Notes under the pieces: generated by a model
Told to the model about the DNA's origin: nothing
The model's input: only the letters and a program-made list of their open reading frames with translations
The model's database searches: none
Shown here: positions 43,993 through 53,905 of the stretch, piece by piece
How positions within the stretch are numbered: position 1 is the stretch's first letter
How the letters are laid out: each line of letters starts with the position of its first letter
Translations under genes and position numbers: made by a program
Assembly: GCF_028476545.1 (NCBI RefSeq)
Contig: NW_026731879.1
Span: forward strand, 407,501-471,500
Reading direction: 5' to 3'
DNA from: Physella acuta
Lineage: Eukaryota > Mollusca > Gastropoda > Physidae
DNA length: 64,000 bases

Positions 43993-46122
43993 GTAGGTCA
44001 AGTAGAGTATATGTGGTTTGTATGGTCGCAGTGTCAATAGAATGTATAAGGATCTATCCATCCATTCATCAGAATGTATGTGGATCCATCCATCCATCAG
44101 AATGTCTGTGGATCCACCCATCCATCAGAATGTCTGTGGATCCACCCATCTATCAGTATGTCTGTAGTTTCATCCTGTCTGCGTTATCTCAGGTGCCGTG
44201 CCTCTGACTGACGTATGTGAGCTCTAAAAATAAATAACGAAGTTTTTAAACTCGACAATAATTAGACTTCTTCATTTCCTAACAGTGAGAGAAAAAAATT
44301 TTTTGCCAGCCGTCAATTCATCTCTGTTTACGTTTTAACATTTGAAAACTCTCGTACTCAGATGTTGGCCATCTCTCTTTACGTATTAACATTTGAAAAC
44401 TCTCCTACTCAGATGTTGGCCATCTCTCTTTACGTATTAACATTTGAAAAGTCTCCAACTCAGATGTTGGCCATCTCTCTTTACGTATTAACATTTGAAA
44501 ACTCTCCTACTCAGATGTTGGCCGTCCTGGACCTGGCCAATCTACTTTTGGCCATGCCGTCTCTGCTGTACATCACGATCCACCCCCGGAGCAGCACGTT
44601 CATGGCCAACTGTGTGTTCACGTCCTTCGTGGCCCTGAGTACGGCCTGTGCCTCGGGATGTGTGCTGGTCATTATAGCCACGGACAGGTCAGTGATTGGT
44701 GTTCTGGCTGGTGTTTGAATTACCTGCCCTCTCTCCACACACATATGAAGCTCTACCAAATCCCCCACAGGTTCATGAAACTCTCCCCTCTCCCCACAGA
44801 TTCATGAAACTCTCCCCTCTCCACACAGATTCATGAAACTCTCCCCTCTCCACACAGATTCATGAAACTCTCCCCTCTCCCCACAGATTCATGAAACTTT
44901 CCCCTCTCCCCCACAGGTTCATGAAGCTCTCCCCTCTCCCCACAGGTTCATGAAGCTATCCCCTCTCCCCCACAGATTCATGAAACTCTCCCCTCTCCCC
45001 ACAGGTTTATGAAGCTATCCCCTCTCCCCCACAGGTTCATGAAGCTCTCCCCTCTCCCCACAGGTTTATGAAGCTATCCCCTCTAGCCACAGATTCATGA
45101 AACTCTCCCCTCTCCCCACAGGTTCATGAAGCTAGCCCCTCTCCCCCACAGATTCATGAAACTCTCCCCTCTCCCCACAGGTTTATGAAGCTATCCCCTC
45201 TCCCCCACAGATTCATGAAACTCTCCCCTCTCTTCACAGATTCATGAAACTCTCCCCTCTCCCCACAGGTTTATGAAGCTATCCCCTCTCCCCCACAGGT
45301 TCATGAAGCTCTCCCCTCTCCCCACAGGTTTATGAAGCTATCCCCTCTCCCTCACAGATTCATGAAACTCTCCCCTCTCCCCACAGGTTCATGAAGCTCT
45401 GCCTCCTGCGTAAGACTGGGGTGGGGGTGTTACTGAGCAAGAAACTGTTCGCGGCCAGTGTGGTAGGGTCGGGCCTGATGAACATCCCGTGTGGATGGAT
45501 CTTCGGGCGGGACACGGTCTCCTTCTACAACTACAATGTCAAGGTCAGCTACTGCTTCATCCACAGCGACAGCAAGCAGGGGGGCGTGTTCGTGGCCTAC
45601 GCCTCCATGCTGGGCGTGGTCTTCCTGACGGTCAGCGTGTCGCTGTTTGTGCTGTATGTCAAGGTCGTGCGATCGCTGCAGGCTCTGTCTGAGAAACACG
45701 AGGAACTCAAGCGGCGGCCCTCGCTGGCGGGCGGCTGCGAGACCATCAAGAGACAGAAACAAACAAAACTGATGCGCAAGTCCGCAGTCGTCTTTATCGT
45801 CATCACTGTCGTCTTCTTCGCCAGCTACGCGCCCTACTTCGTCACCATGATCATCTCCATGGTGGCCGAGACGGTCGAGGGCAGCTTTAGCCCGCTGGCC
45901 AAGTCCTTCTACGACCTGGCCAAACTGAGCCCACTGGCCAACAACGTGGCCAACCCCTTCATCTACAGCTTCACGTCCGACCACTTCCGGGAGGAGGTGA
46001 AGAACATCTTCACATTCAAGAGCTGCAAGAAAGGTTTCTTCAGTCGGCGGAACTTCTCCTTCAGGAAGTCTTCGACTGATCGATCTCGTGAGACATCACA
46101 AGACTCGCGAGAAGAGGACTAG
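43765..46122 (+). CDS. rhodopsin-class (class A) GPCR, orphan, three exons
   Basis: Seven-helix receptor, plasma membrane, ligand unknown; peptide-type resemblance is an impression only. Exons 43765-43992, 44515-44687 and 45387-46122 total 1137 nt, 378 residues plus stop. Phases agree: R76|M77, and AG|G gives Arg134. Visible marks: N-terminal sequons NDS (13), NVT (16) and NVT (19); TM1 at 39-63 with GN55; LDLANLL with Asp82 in TM2; Cys109 at the start of TM3 with a partner Cys in VSYCFIH; ATDRF (131-135) where most receptors have DRY; TM6 FFASYAPYF, without the usual CWxP tryptophan; TM7 NPFIY at about 323-327; Ser/Arg-rich tail. Exon 2 starts with LLLAMPSLLYI following. Both acceptors lie in tandem arrays of themselves. 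ATG 43765 is the first in frame; a possible 5' UTR acceptor TCTTCCAACAG ends at 43694. Confidence 0.9.
44045..44165. repeat. about 31-35-bp repeat in GPCR intron 1, 4 copies
   Basis: Units of CATCAGAATGTCTGTGGATC then CACCCATC, starting about 50 bp after the exon 1 donor. Confidence 0.9.
44311..44526 (+). repeat. 51-bp array of GPCR exon 2 branch site, acceptor and exon start
   Basis: Units hold TTTACGTATTAACATTTGAA, AACTCTCCTACTCAG and ATGTTGGCC. TATTAAC fits a branch-site consensus, followed by a short pyrimidine run and AG. Acceptor-following ATGs lie at 44362, 44413, 44464 and 44515, exactly 51 bp apart. A diverged partial copy precedes the first. The frame is open through all units. Confidence 0.96.
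44515..44687 (+). CDS. GPCR exon 2
   Basis: Encodes MLAVLDLANLLLAMPSLLYI through ATD and two bases of Arg134: TM2, the first extracellular loop and TM3. The acceptor at 44515 is the last of four; upstream ones at 44362, 44413 and 44464 are in frame. Donor AG|GTCAGT. Confidence 0.88.
44762..45400 (+). repeat. 29/30-bp array of the GPCR exon 3 acceptor, about 22 copies
   Basis: Units CTCTCCCCTCTCCCCACAG then GTTCATGAAG (or ATTCATGAAA, GTTTATGAAG). Both AG|GTTC and AG|ATTC would restore Arg-Phe after exon 2. The final unit at 45387 leads into the real exon; units differ in length by one C, so most upstream choices shift frame or meet TGA in TTTATGAAG. Confidence 0.96.
45387..46122 (+). CDS. GPCR exon 3
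   Basis: Encodes RFMKLCLLRKTGVG to the C-terminus: intracellular loop 2, TM4-TM7 and tail. Acceptor CTCCCCACAG|GTTC is the last of about 22 near-identical ones; only this one is followed by unique coding sequence (CTCTGCCTCCTGCG). Confidence 0.9.
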
Positions 46123-46125
46123 TCA

Positions 46126-46648
46126 GTGGGGATATGTGTGGGGGACATGTGTGTGGGACATGTGTGGGGGACATATGTGGGGGACATGTGTGGGGGACAT
46201 GTGTGGGGGACATGTGTGGGGACATGTGTGAGGGACATGTGTGGGGGACATGTGTGGGGGACATGTGTGGGGGCATGTGTGGGGGACATGTGTGGGAGCA
46301 TGTGTGGGGGACATGTGTGGGGGACATGTGTGGGGGACATGTGTGGGGGACATGTGTGGGGGACATGTGTGGGGGACATATGTGGGGGACATGTGTGGGG
46401 GACATGTGTGGGGGACATGTGTGGGGGACATGTGTGGGGGACATGTGTGGGGAACATGTGTGGGGGACGTGTGTGTGGGGGACATGTGTGGGGGACATGT
46501 GTGGGGGACATGTGTGGGGGACATGTGTGGGGGACATGTGTGGGGGACATGTGTGGGGGACATGTGTGGTGACATGTGTGTGGGGGACATGTGTGGGGGA
46601 CATGTGTGGGGGCATGTATGGGGGACATGTGTGGGGGACATGTGTAGA
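46126..46648. repeat. 12-bp satellite (GGGGGACATGTGT), about 42 copies
   Basis: Starts four bases after the GPCR stop codon. Variants include GGGGCATGTGT and GGACATATGT. Open frames on both strands are artefacts. If the GPCR transcript reaches a downstream poly(A) signal, this lies in its 3' UTR. Confidence 0.96.
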
Positions 46649-46769
46649 AAATTGTGTGTTTGGCCGTCTGCGTTTATTGAAGGCCGGTTACAAGAAAGGC
46701 CAACAAAGTGCTTTGAGGTCCGTCTATGTATCGCCAGTCTCTGTTTCTCTAGGAAACTCCAAGAAACCT

Positions 46770-47785
46770 CTGAGTGTGTTACAACCTCTGAGTGTGTTAC
46801 AACCTCTGAGTGTGTTACAACCTCTAGGTGTGTTACAACCTCTAGGTGTGTTACAACCTCTGAGTGTGTTACAACCTCTGAGTGTGTTACAACCTATGAG
46901 TGTGTTACAACCTCTGAGTGTGTTACAACCTCTAGGTGTGTTACAACCTCTAGGTGTGTTACAACCTCTGAGTGTGTTACAACCTATGAGTGTGTTACAA
47001 CCTCTGAGTGTGTTACAACCTCTAGGTGTGTTACAACCTCTAGGTGTGTTACAACCTCTGAGTGTGTTACAACCTATGAGTGTGTTACAACCTCTAGGTG
47101 TGTTACAACCTCTAGGTGTGTTACAACCTCTAGGTGTGTTACAACCTCTAGGTGTGTTACAACCTCTAGGTGTGTTACAACCTCTAGGTGTGTTACAACC
47201 TCTAGGTGTGTTACAACCTCTGAGTGTGTTACAACCTCTAGGTGTGTTACAACCTCTAGGTGTGTTACAACCTCTGAGTGTGTTACAACCTCTAGGTGTG
47301 TTACAACCTCTAGGTGTGTTACAACCTCTGAGTGTGTTACAACCTCTAGGTGTGTTACAACCTCTAGGTGTGTTACAACCTCTGAGTGTGTTACAACCTC
47401 TAGGTGTGTTACAACCTCTAGGTGTGTTACAACCTCTAGGTGTGTTACAACCTATGAGTGTGTTACAACCTCTAGGTGTGTTACAACCTCTAGGTGTGTT
47501 ACAACCTCTAGGTGTGTTACAACCTCTAGATGTGTTACAACCTCTAGGTGTGTTACAACCTATGAGTGTGTTACAACCTCTAGGTGTGTTACAACCTCTG
47601 AGTGTGTTACAACCTCTAGGTGTGTTACAACCTCTAGGTGTGTTACAACCTCTAGGTGTGTTACAACCTCTAGGTGTGTTACAACCTCTGAGTGTGTTAC
47701 AACCTCTGAGTGTGTTACAACCTCTAGGTGTGTTACAACCTCTAGGTGTGTTACAACCTCTAGGTGTGTTACAACTACTGAGTGT
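46770..47785. repeat. 18-bp satellite (TGTGTTACAACCTCTAGG), about 56 copies
   Basis: Units differ mainly at CTCTAGG, CTCTGAG and CTATGAG; ordered runs of variants recur, which indicates block duplication. Frames are open on both strands because 18 is six codons. Confidence 0.97.
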
Positions 47786-48560
47786 GTTACTGTGTTGATT
47801 GAAAGGCAGCTTTCTGTTGTCAGGACAAGGCGTTCTAAAAATAGAATACTTTGGTGGTATTAATACTCGCACTGGCTCTAAATATTACCTGGATAACTAG
47901 ACTAAAACTTGGATAACTAGACTAAAACTTGGATAACTAGACTACAGCTAAACTTGTATATTTGGACCACAGCAAATGCTTGAATATTTATTTGGATCAC
48001 ATTCTTACCAATGTTGGACCAATGTTGGACCAATATTTGGCAAACAATATCTCGCCTCTACGAATGTTGAGGCGGTACATTAACCACTTTATTGCTCGGT
48101 GTAACGTTGGACTTAAAACATTAAATGACCGACGTATTTGTACATCCTCGTGTATTGCCGGATGTCAGATAATGTCATGTCATGTCATGACAGGCAGACA
48201 TCATCGTCAGCTGTTTTCAAATGATTTCCTGTATCTCAGTGACAAAAGTCAGTGACAAGTGTCAGTGACAAGTGTCAGTGATGTCTGTCACACGGAATGA
48301 CAGGAGTCACAACATGACAGGAGTCACAACACGACTTGAGTAAAAACACAAACAAGGAGTTACTCAAAGGTTGAAGTGACTCAACTAATGGATATCACGA
48401 ATTGAGACATGTATTTCTTACAATGATTCGATACACCAAAGTTTCATGTGTCATGTACTAGTTTGTTCATTTAGCTTTTGAATTGTTTGTTTTTCACAGC
48501 TTGTAATAAACAGTGTATCATTTAGAATTATCTATATGTTTGGAGTGGTTCATCTTATGT
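47786..48560. other. unassigned, possible distal GPCR 3' UTR
   Basis: GGATAACTAGACTAAAACTT repeats about 3 times at 47890-47950. AATAAA at 48505-48510 is a possible poly(A) signal. No coding exon recognised. Confidence 0.4.
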
Positions 48561-49420
48561 GGAGTGGGGGGGGGGGGGTCAAGTTGTGGGGGAGGGGGGG
48601 GGGATCATGTTGTATGCCATCCCTAAAGAGATAAACTTACCAACAGTGATCATCATCTCTCCTCATCCCCACCGTCCACCCCCCCCCCCCCCCCCACTTT
48701 CCCTGCCCCTAGAGGAATTAAAAAACATGACATAATGTACATTGGTACTTTAACCACTGTCCACCCATTCCCACAGTGGAAGTTGCAAGACCCCCCCCCC
48801 CTCTCTGGAGAAAAATGTCTGAAAGAAACATTCAGGTTAGCATATGATTATCACAAACACACGAAAACACCACAGAGAATGGTGATTCATACAAACACTA
48901 ATGGTGTAATTATGTTAATTAAAAGAACGGTTGTCTTCTTAAATTATAAATACAAACAATTCACTTGTCACCAGTTATTTGGCTAAGGTCGTCTACTTGA
49001 CATCTAGATGTTAAAAAGACAGCGAGACATACGGATGTAACTATATCCGGCAAACTACATCCGGCAGTTAAGGCAAAGGGCAAAGGTCAGAGCTTACAAC
49101 AACCTCACGACGTGACGGTGATAGACCGGTTCTTGTGCCGGAACCGGTCAGAAAGCCGGCTTTAGATAATGGAATGGCCACATAGGGCCAGCTTAGGAAG
49201 TGGTAGCGCATGAAAGACTGTTGTCGTTCCCCCCCCCCCCCCCCGTACTGGAAGATGACCGGATGTATTGATACAGGTCACACAAGGTCAGGCAGACGAC
49301 CAACAATTATTTGGGTCAGGTCACAGAGACAGACATACAAACATGACAGACATACAAACATGACAGACATACAAAAATGACAGACATACTAATATGACAG
49401 ACATACAAACATGACCAACA
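48561..49420. other. unassigned, several G/C runs
   Basis: G/C runs near 48566, 48590, 48677-48695, 48790 and 49230. Around 48789-48835 a tail-like fragment of the G-tract repeat (GGAGAAAAATGTCTGAAAGA) is visible. AGACATACAAACATGAC repeats about 5 times at 49332-49418. Confidence 0.5.
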
Positions 49421-49424
49421 TAAA

Positions 49425-49590
49425 CAGTATTTTTTCAGGACTAAAATTTCTGGGGGGGGGGGGGGGGGGAAGGGGCACACTGGTAAAAGTATGTAATTTT
49501 CTATTTAAAAATATATAAGTTCTATTTTGTTTGGGGGAAGGGGGCGGTATATGCCTGGAAGAGATGCCTGGAAGAAACTCTGCATACAAC
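49425..49590 (+). repeat. G-tract dispersed repeat, copy 3 (degraded)
   Basis: Same order as 14465-14625: a G run, CACACTGGTAAAAGTATGTA, ATTTTCTATTTAAAA, a second G run, then GAGATGCCTGGAAGAAACTC. Confidence 0.8.
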
Positions 49591-49854
49591 TTTGGTTGCA
49601 GGTAAAGCTTAAGGTAACTTCCTGAAGGGGTCGCAGAGGGGGGGGGGGTGGAATATATCAATTTGTTTATCACTGAGCTGGGTTAACCAAATGCAACAAA
49701 CAACGTTTCAATTCTCAGATACCAGTAACTGGAGCAACTGCCGTGTTTTAACTCCAGGCAAAGAATTCAATTCAGCATGGAGTAAGTTCAAGGACAGAAA
49801 CTCTGCCTTAACGATTAATTGTGGTTCAAGTTATCTAACCTGGTCGTACAGGGC

Positions 49855-50045
49855 AGGTGAGGGGCGTGGTCATGTAGGACAGGCGGGGGCGTGGTCATGT
49901 AGGACAGGTGGGGGGCGTGGTCATGTAGGACAGGGAGGGGGCGTGGTCATGTAGGACAGGGAGGGGGCGTGGTCGTATAGGGCAAATTTGGGCAGGCAGA
50001 GGGCGTGATTGTTTGGGGCTGGCTGGGGGCGTGGTCGCATAGGAC
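49855..50045. repeat. about 26-29-bp G-rich minisatellite, 6-7 copies
   Basis: Units GGGGGCGTGGTCATGTAGGA then CAGG, with diverged last copies. Confidence 0.92.
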
Positions 50046-50740
50046 CAGCGCCTGGAATACAGGTCGCCACAGTATGTGGGCCAATATGGCCACATTAAGG
50101 TGGCCCAACTGTGAACATTTAGCCGGATTACGTGTGGCCAACCTAGGATTTAATGGCCACTGACGCCCAACTTGGATGTAAACACGTCAGTCTTTATATA
50201 AATGGCCACTGGCGGCCACATACATTCTCTCTGAAACACACGACACACAGACACACACACAGAGACACACACACAGACAAACAGACACACAGACAGACGT
50301 ACACACAAACTGTGTGTAACATTGATTGGTTCATGCAAAGTCCGTCTGTTATGTTTCGGGCAGAAAATCAGGGGACGTAATCCCTTTATCAAGCACCGAA
50401 GGTAAAATACGAGTAGCTCCCCTTGGTACGTGTTGAATCCTCCCGTCAAGAGCCGAATGTTTCCATCTATACACACGGTCACGTGATCCCCCTACCCACT
50501 CCCCACCCCCAAACTCTCAAATCCTCACCTCCAATCTGCGACCAACCTAAAATTGTGTAGCCCACCCAGCTAGAGCAATCTAAGAAAAAAAATAACCACT
50601 CCCCCCCCCCCCCCCCAATTACTTGAGTGACGTCGATTCAAGTCGACATATGACCCTCCCTGCCCCTCCCTGTCCACCCCACCTCTCTTCCTAAGTACAC
50701 CCCGACCCCTCTTTATATACAACCCACCCCTCCCTATGTC
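50046..50740. other. unassigned
   Basis: ACACACAGACA microsatellite at 50240-50315 and a C run at about 50600-50616. No gene recognised. Confidence 0.5.
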
Positions 50741-51303
50741 CTCACGGTGAACGGAAAGAAATTCACAAGAAAAAAAAGTCACAGAAAAAAAGTCACAATG
50801 GAACAATTTTATCCTTAAAAAAGTCACAGAAAAAAAGTAACAAAAATCTTTTCAGAAATATTTTGATTTTTATTTATGTTGAAAATTTAAAATTGTTTAT
50901 GCTTATTGGTTGGTTGTTTTTGGTTGTATTTTTATAGCATATATTATTTATAGACTAATAAGCATTATGGTTTATAACAATTGTAAGTAAATACTCTAAG
51001 ATAATTTTCATAACAATCTCAACTTTTGTTACGTATTTAGGTAAATACGCGGTACAAAGGCTAATTATAATAGAAATTTAGGCACATCATTGTGTTTTGC
51101 ATATATTTTGCCGCAGGCAATTCTCTGGTCGGCCTCTCCTCAGTAGGCATTGTCCGAACATATTGTGTGTTGACGTTTTGTGTCAATGACAGCCTTTGAA
51201 TTTTGTCGGCTTTCTGTTTTGATCCTATGCTTTGTTATGTAATGAGCGTGATAAATGTGGGCAGTAAAGGTGGTTGAACTAATCATAACTATTTTTGCAA
51301 TTA

Positions 51304-51690
51304 GGGGTCATCCATAAATGACGTCACACTCGTAGGGGGGGAGGGGGGGGTCCGTAATTTTGTGACGATGTGTGATGAGGGGGAGGGGGGGGGGGGTCAG
51401 ATTTTGCGACGTCACATTTTTGCATTATAAAAAAGCAATGTTAGAAAACGAATTTCAGACGTTATTTCCATTTTAGATAACTGTTTTAATAAATTGTAAT
51501 AGTTTAGACAAGATTTTGGAAAAATATCGATGTTTTAAAAAAAATCAACTGCAATTTTCAGGGGGGTTGTAGGTTGAAGTGTGACGTCATTTTAGGGGGG
51601 GGGTCTGGCTTTTTGTGACGACGTGTGACGGAGGGGAGGGGGGAGGTAAAAATCGTCAAAAAAAGCGTGACGTCATTTATGGATGACCCC
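51304..51690 (+). mobile_element. 387-bp MITE, GGGGTCATCC termini, TTA target duplication
   Basis: Termini GGGGTCATCCATAAATGACG and its exact inverted match ending at 51690, flanked by TTA at 51301-51303 and 51691-51693. Copy A shows the empty site (TGCGATGAGTTGAGTG near 32490-32506), confirming a 3-bp duplication. Three-base TTA/TAA duplications are typical of the PIF/Harbinger group; that placement is tentative. Confidence 0.9.
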
Positions 51691-51754
51691 TTAGTTGAGG
51701 GCAGCAAGTCAGATGAGCTTACCATTCCACGGTAATGTAATGTTAGTATTTAAA

Positions 51755-52447
51755 ATAAACCGGGAGTGATCTCCCCTAAACTTTCTCGAATATTCTAATA
51801 TAACACTACGGGGGATGGCAACTCGGGATATAGATTTCTAGACATGATTTTTAATCCATTTTAAATACTCAAATTTTTTAAAAATAGAATATAATCTCGT
51901 AGAAAAAAGAAATGCACAACAAGTGAACGCTAAATAAAGATGTGCATAATAGTGCGCAATATTATTAGTACTTTATAAATTTACATGCGTTTTTGAGAAA
52001 TCGGAAGTAGCGTAAATAAGTACTTCCAATAAACAGAAATTACTCAAAATTTGACAGAAGGCAGAAAATTAGATCTTCTACTTACATATCGAATTTCATT
52101 TATCTGTCTGAAATAGTACTCAAGTTATAGGCTTTTGAAAAATTCAAAGTAGAAAAAGTACCACTTCCGGTTGTCGGAAATCGCTCAAAAGTTGATACGG
52201 ATCTACGATTTTGATATAATACTTATATATGAAATTTCATCAACCTAGCTGTAACGGTACTCAAGTTATCGTGTTTACACACGGACACACACACATACAT
52301 ACACACACACAGACATACGGACAAGATGGCAAAATTATGTTTTTCCGTATCAGTGAGGTGTAAAACGTCGAGATTTGTAAAAATCTCGATTTTTTTTTTT
52401 TGCACGATTACAATACTTTCTCTATACTTCGTATATACGAGAAAGTA
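51755..52447 (-). mobile_element. CTTTCTC-family dispersed repeat, full-length copy
   Basis: Runs from GGGAGTGATCTCCCCTAAAC to TATATACGAGAAAGTAAA. Ends share ACTTTCTCG-A/T-ATA in inverted orientation. Inside are two diverged cassettes, each with a GGAAGTAG or CTTCCGG-type inverted motif, AAATTTCAT and TACTCAAGTTAT, then a CA tract. The absence of this block from copy A marks it as an insertion. Confidence 0.87.
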
Positions 52448-52753
52448 AAAAAACGATGAAAACCGAGGACGTTGGAACATTATATTAAATGCTATTAATA
52501 TTATGTTTTACATAATTACAATCTACATACTTCATACTAAATATTTTTAGAAGAATTATAAAAATTACCATGCATATAATATAACCTACACACATTACAT
52601 TACATTTAATTAATCCTAAGTTAATTTGCACACTATGAATATATAATTCATAATAGTATTAACAAATTCCATGCAAATATATATTTGTGACTTTTTTCCT
52701 GTGTTTTATTTTCCCTGTGTTTTTTTTTCTCCTGTGACTTTTTTCCTACAATC

Positions 52754-53275
52754 GTCCACCCACACCTCCCTATGTCCACCCACACCTCCCTATGCCCACC
52801 CCACCCCCTCCCTATCCACCCCACCTCTTCCTATGTACACACCACCCCCTCCCTATCCACCCCACCTCTTCCTATGTACACACCACCCCCTCCCTGTCCA
52901 CCCCACCCCCTCCCTGTCCACCCCACCCCCTCCCTGTCCACCCCACCTCTTCCTATGTACACCCCACCTCTTCCTATGTACACACCACCCCCTCCCTGTC
53001 CACCCCACCCCCTCCCTGTCCACACCACCCCCTCCCTGTCCACCCCACCCCCTCCCTGTCCACCCCACCCCCTCCCTGTCCACCCCACCTCTTCCTATGT
53101 ACACCCCACCTCTTCCTATGTACACACCACCCCCTCCCTGTCCACCCCACCCCCTCCCTGTCCACCCCACCCCCTCCCTGTCCACCTCACCCCCTCCCTG
53201 TCCACCCCACCTCTTCCTATGTACACCCCACCCCTCCCTATGTACACCCCACCCCTCCCTATGTCCACCCCACTC
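52754..53275. repeat. C-rich minisatellite, about 18-21 bp units
   Basis: Units CCCCCTCCCTGTCCACCCCA alternating with CCTCTTCCTATGTACAC. No real gene; open frames in three phases and on the reverse strand are artefacts. Confidence 0.95.
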
Positions 53276-53715
53276 GCCTGTTATTTTCGGCCGTCCATCT
53301 TGAAACCAAATTGATGACAAGCTCCCATCAATTATAGCGGCCTCTGAATAAAGATCACGTGTCTAAAATAACGGCAGGCTGAAGTTTGGATGTTGTTCTA
53401 TTTTCGGTTGCTATGTACGGGACATATGAAGACAAAACCCGATTTTACCCCAAGTCAACCATACTGATGTAAAAATAATTCCGTGGGTACCTGTATTTTA
53501 AGGTGGTGTATGTAGAGAACTTTCGCGAACAATTGCTGATCTGATGAGGACTGGGCAACTGGTCAGTGACAGTAGCAGATCCAGTAGACATGGGGGGGGG
53601 GGGAGGGGATAGGGGCGACTGGAGGGGGAGGGGTAGTCATACGTGGGGTGGTGTGAACGGTTTGGTGGGGTGGTGTGAACGGTGGGGTGGGGTGGCGGTG
53701 TATATCCACAGAACA
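53276..53715. other. unassigned
   Basis: G run near 53592-53603 and a short GGGGTGGTGTGAACGGT repeat at 53644-53690. No gene recognised. Confidence 0.5.
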
Positions 53716-53721
53716 TATTTC

Positions 53722-53905
53722 ATGAAGGGGGTAGGGTTGAGGGGTGAGGAGGTAGGGTTGAGGGGTGAGGGGGTAGGGTTGAGGGGTGAGGAGGTAGGGT
53801 TGAGGGGTGAGGAGGTAGGGTTGAGGGGTGAGGGGGTAGGGTTGAGGGGTGAGGGGGTAGGGTTGAGGGGTGAGGGGGTAGGGTTGAGGGGTGAGGGGGT
53901 AGTGT
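53722..53905. repeat. about 19-20-bp G-rich minisatellite, 9 copies
   Basis: GGTAGGGTTGAGGGGTGAGG with GAGG/GGGG alternation. Four closely spaced G runs per two units allow G-quadruplex formation in principle. Confidence 0.95.

Larger units (their letters stand above)
50743..52753 (+). mobile_element. GTCACAG-ended inverted-repeat element, copy B (composite)
   Basis: Left end GGTGAACGGAAAGAAAT with AAAAAAAAGTCACAGAAAAA; right end TGTGACTTTTTTCCTACAA. The core matches copy A in order on both sides of two insertions: a TTA-flanked MITE (51304-51690) and a CTTTCTC-family repeat (about 51755-52447). No coding capacity; class undetermined. Confidence 0.82.

Noticed and set aside
46134-47863. 554- and 540-residue frames and minus-strand partners
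   Set aside because: They join two different satellites and have no non-repeat domain.
53722-53905. Interstitial telomere repeat (TAGGGTTGAGGGG)
   Set aside because: The unit is 19-20 bp and not TTAGGG; the resemblance is limited to G runs.
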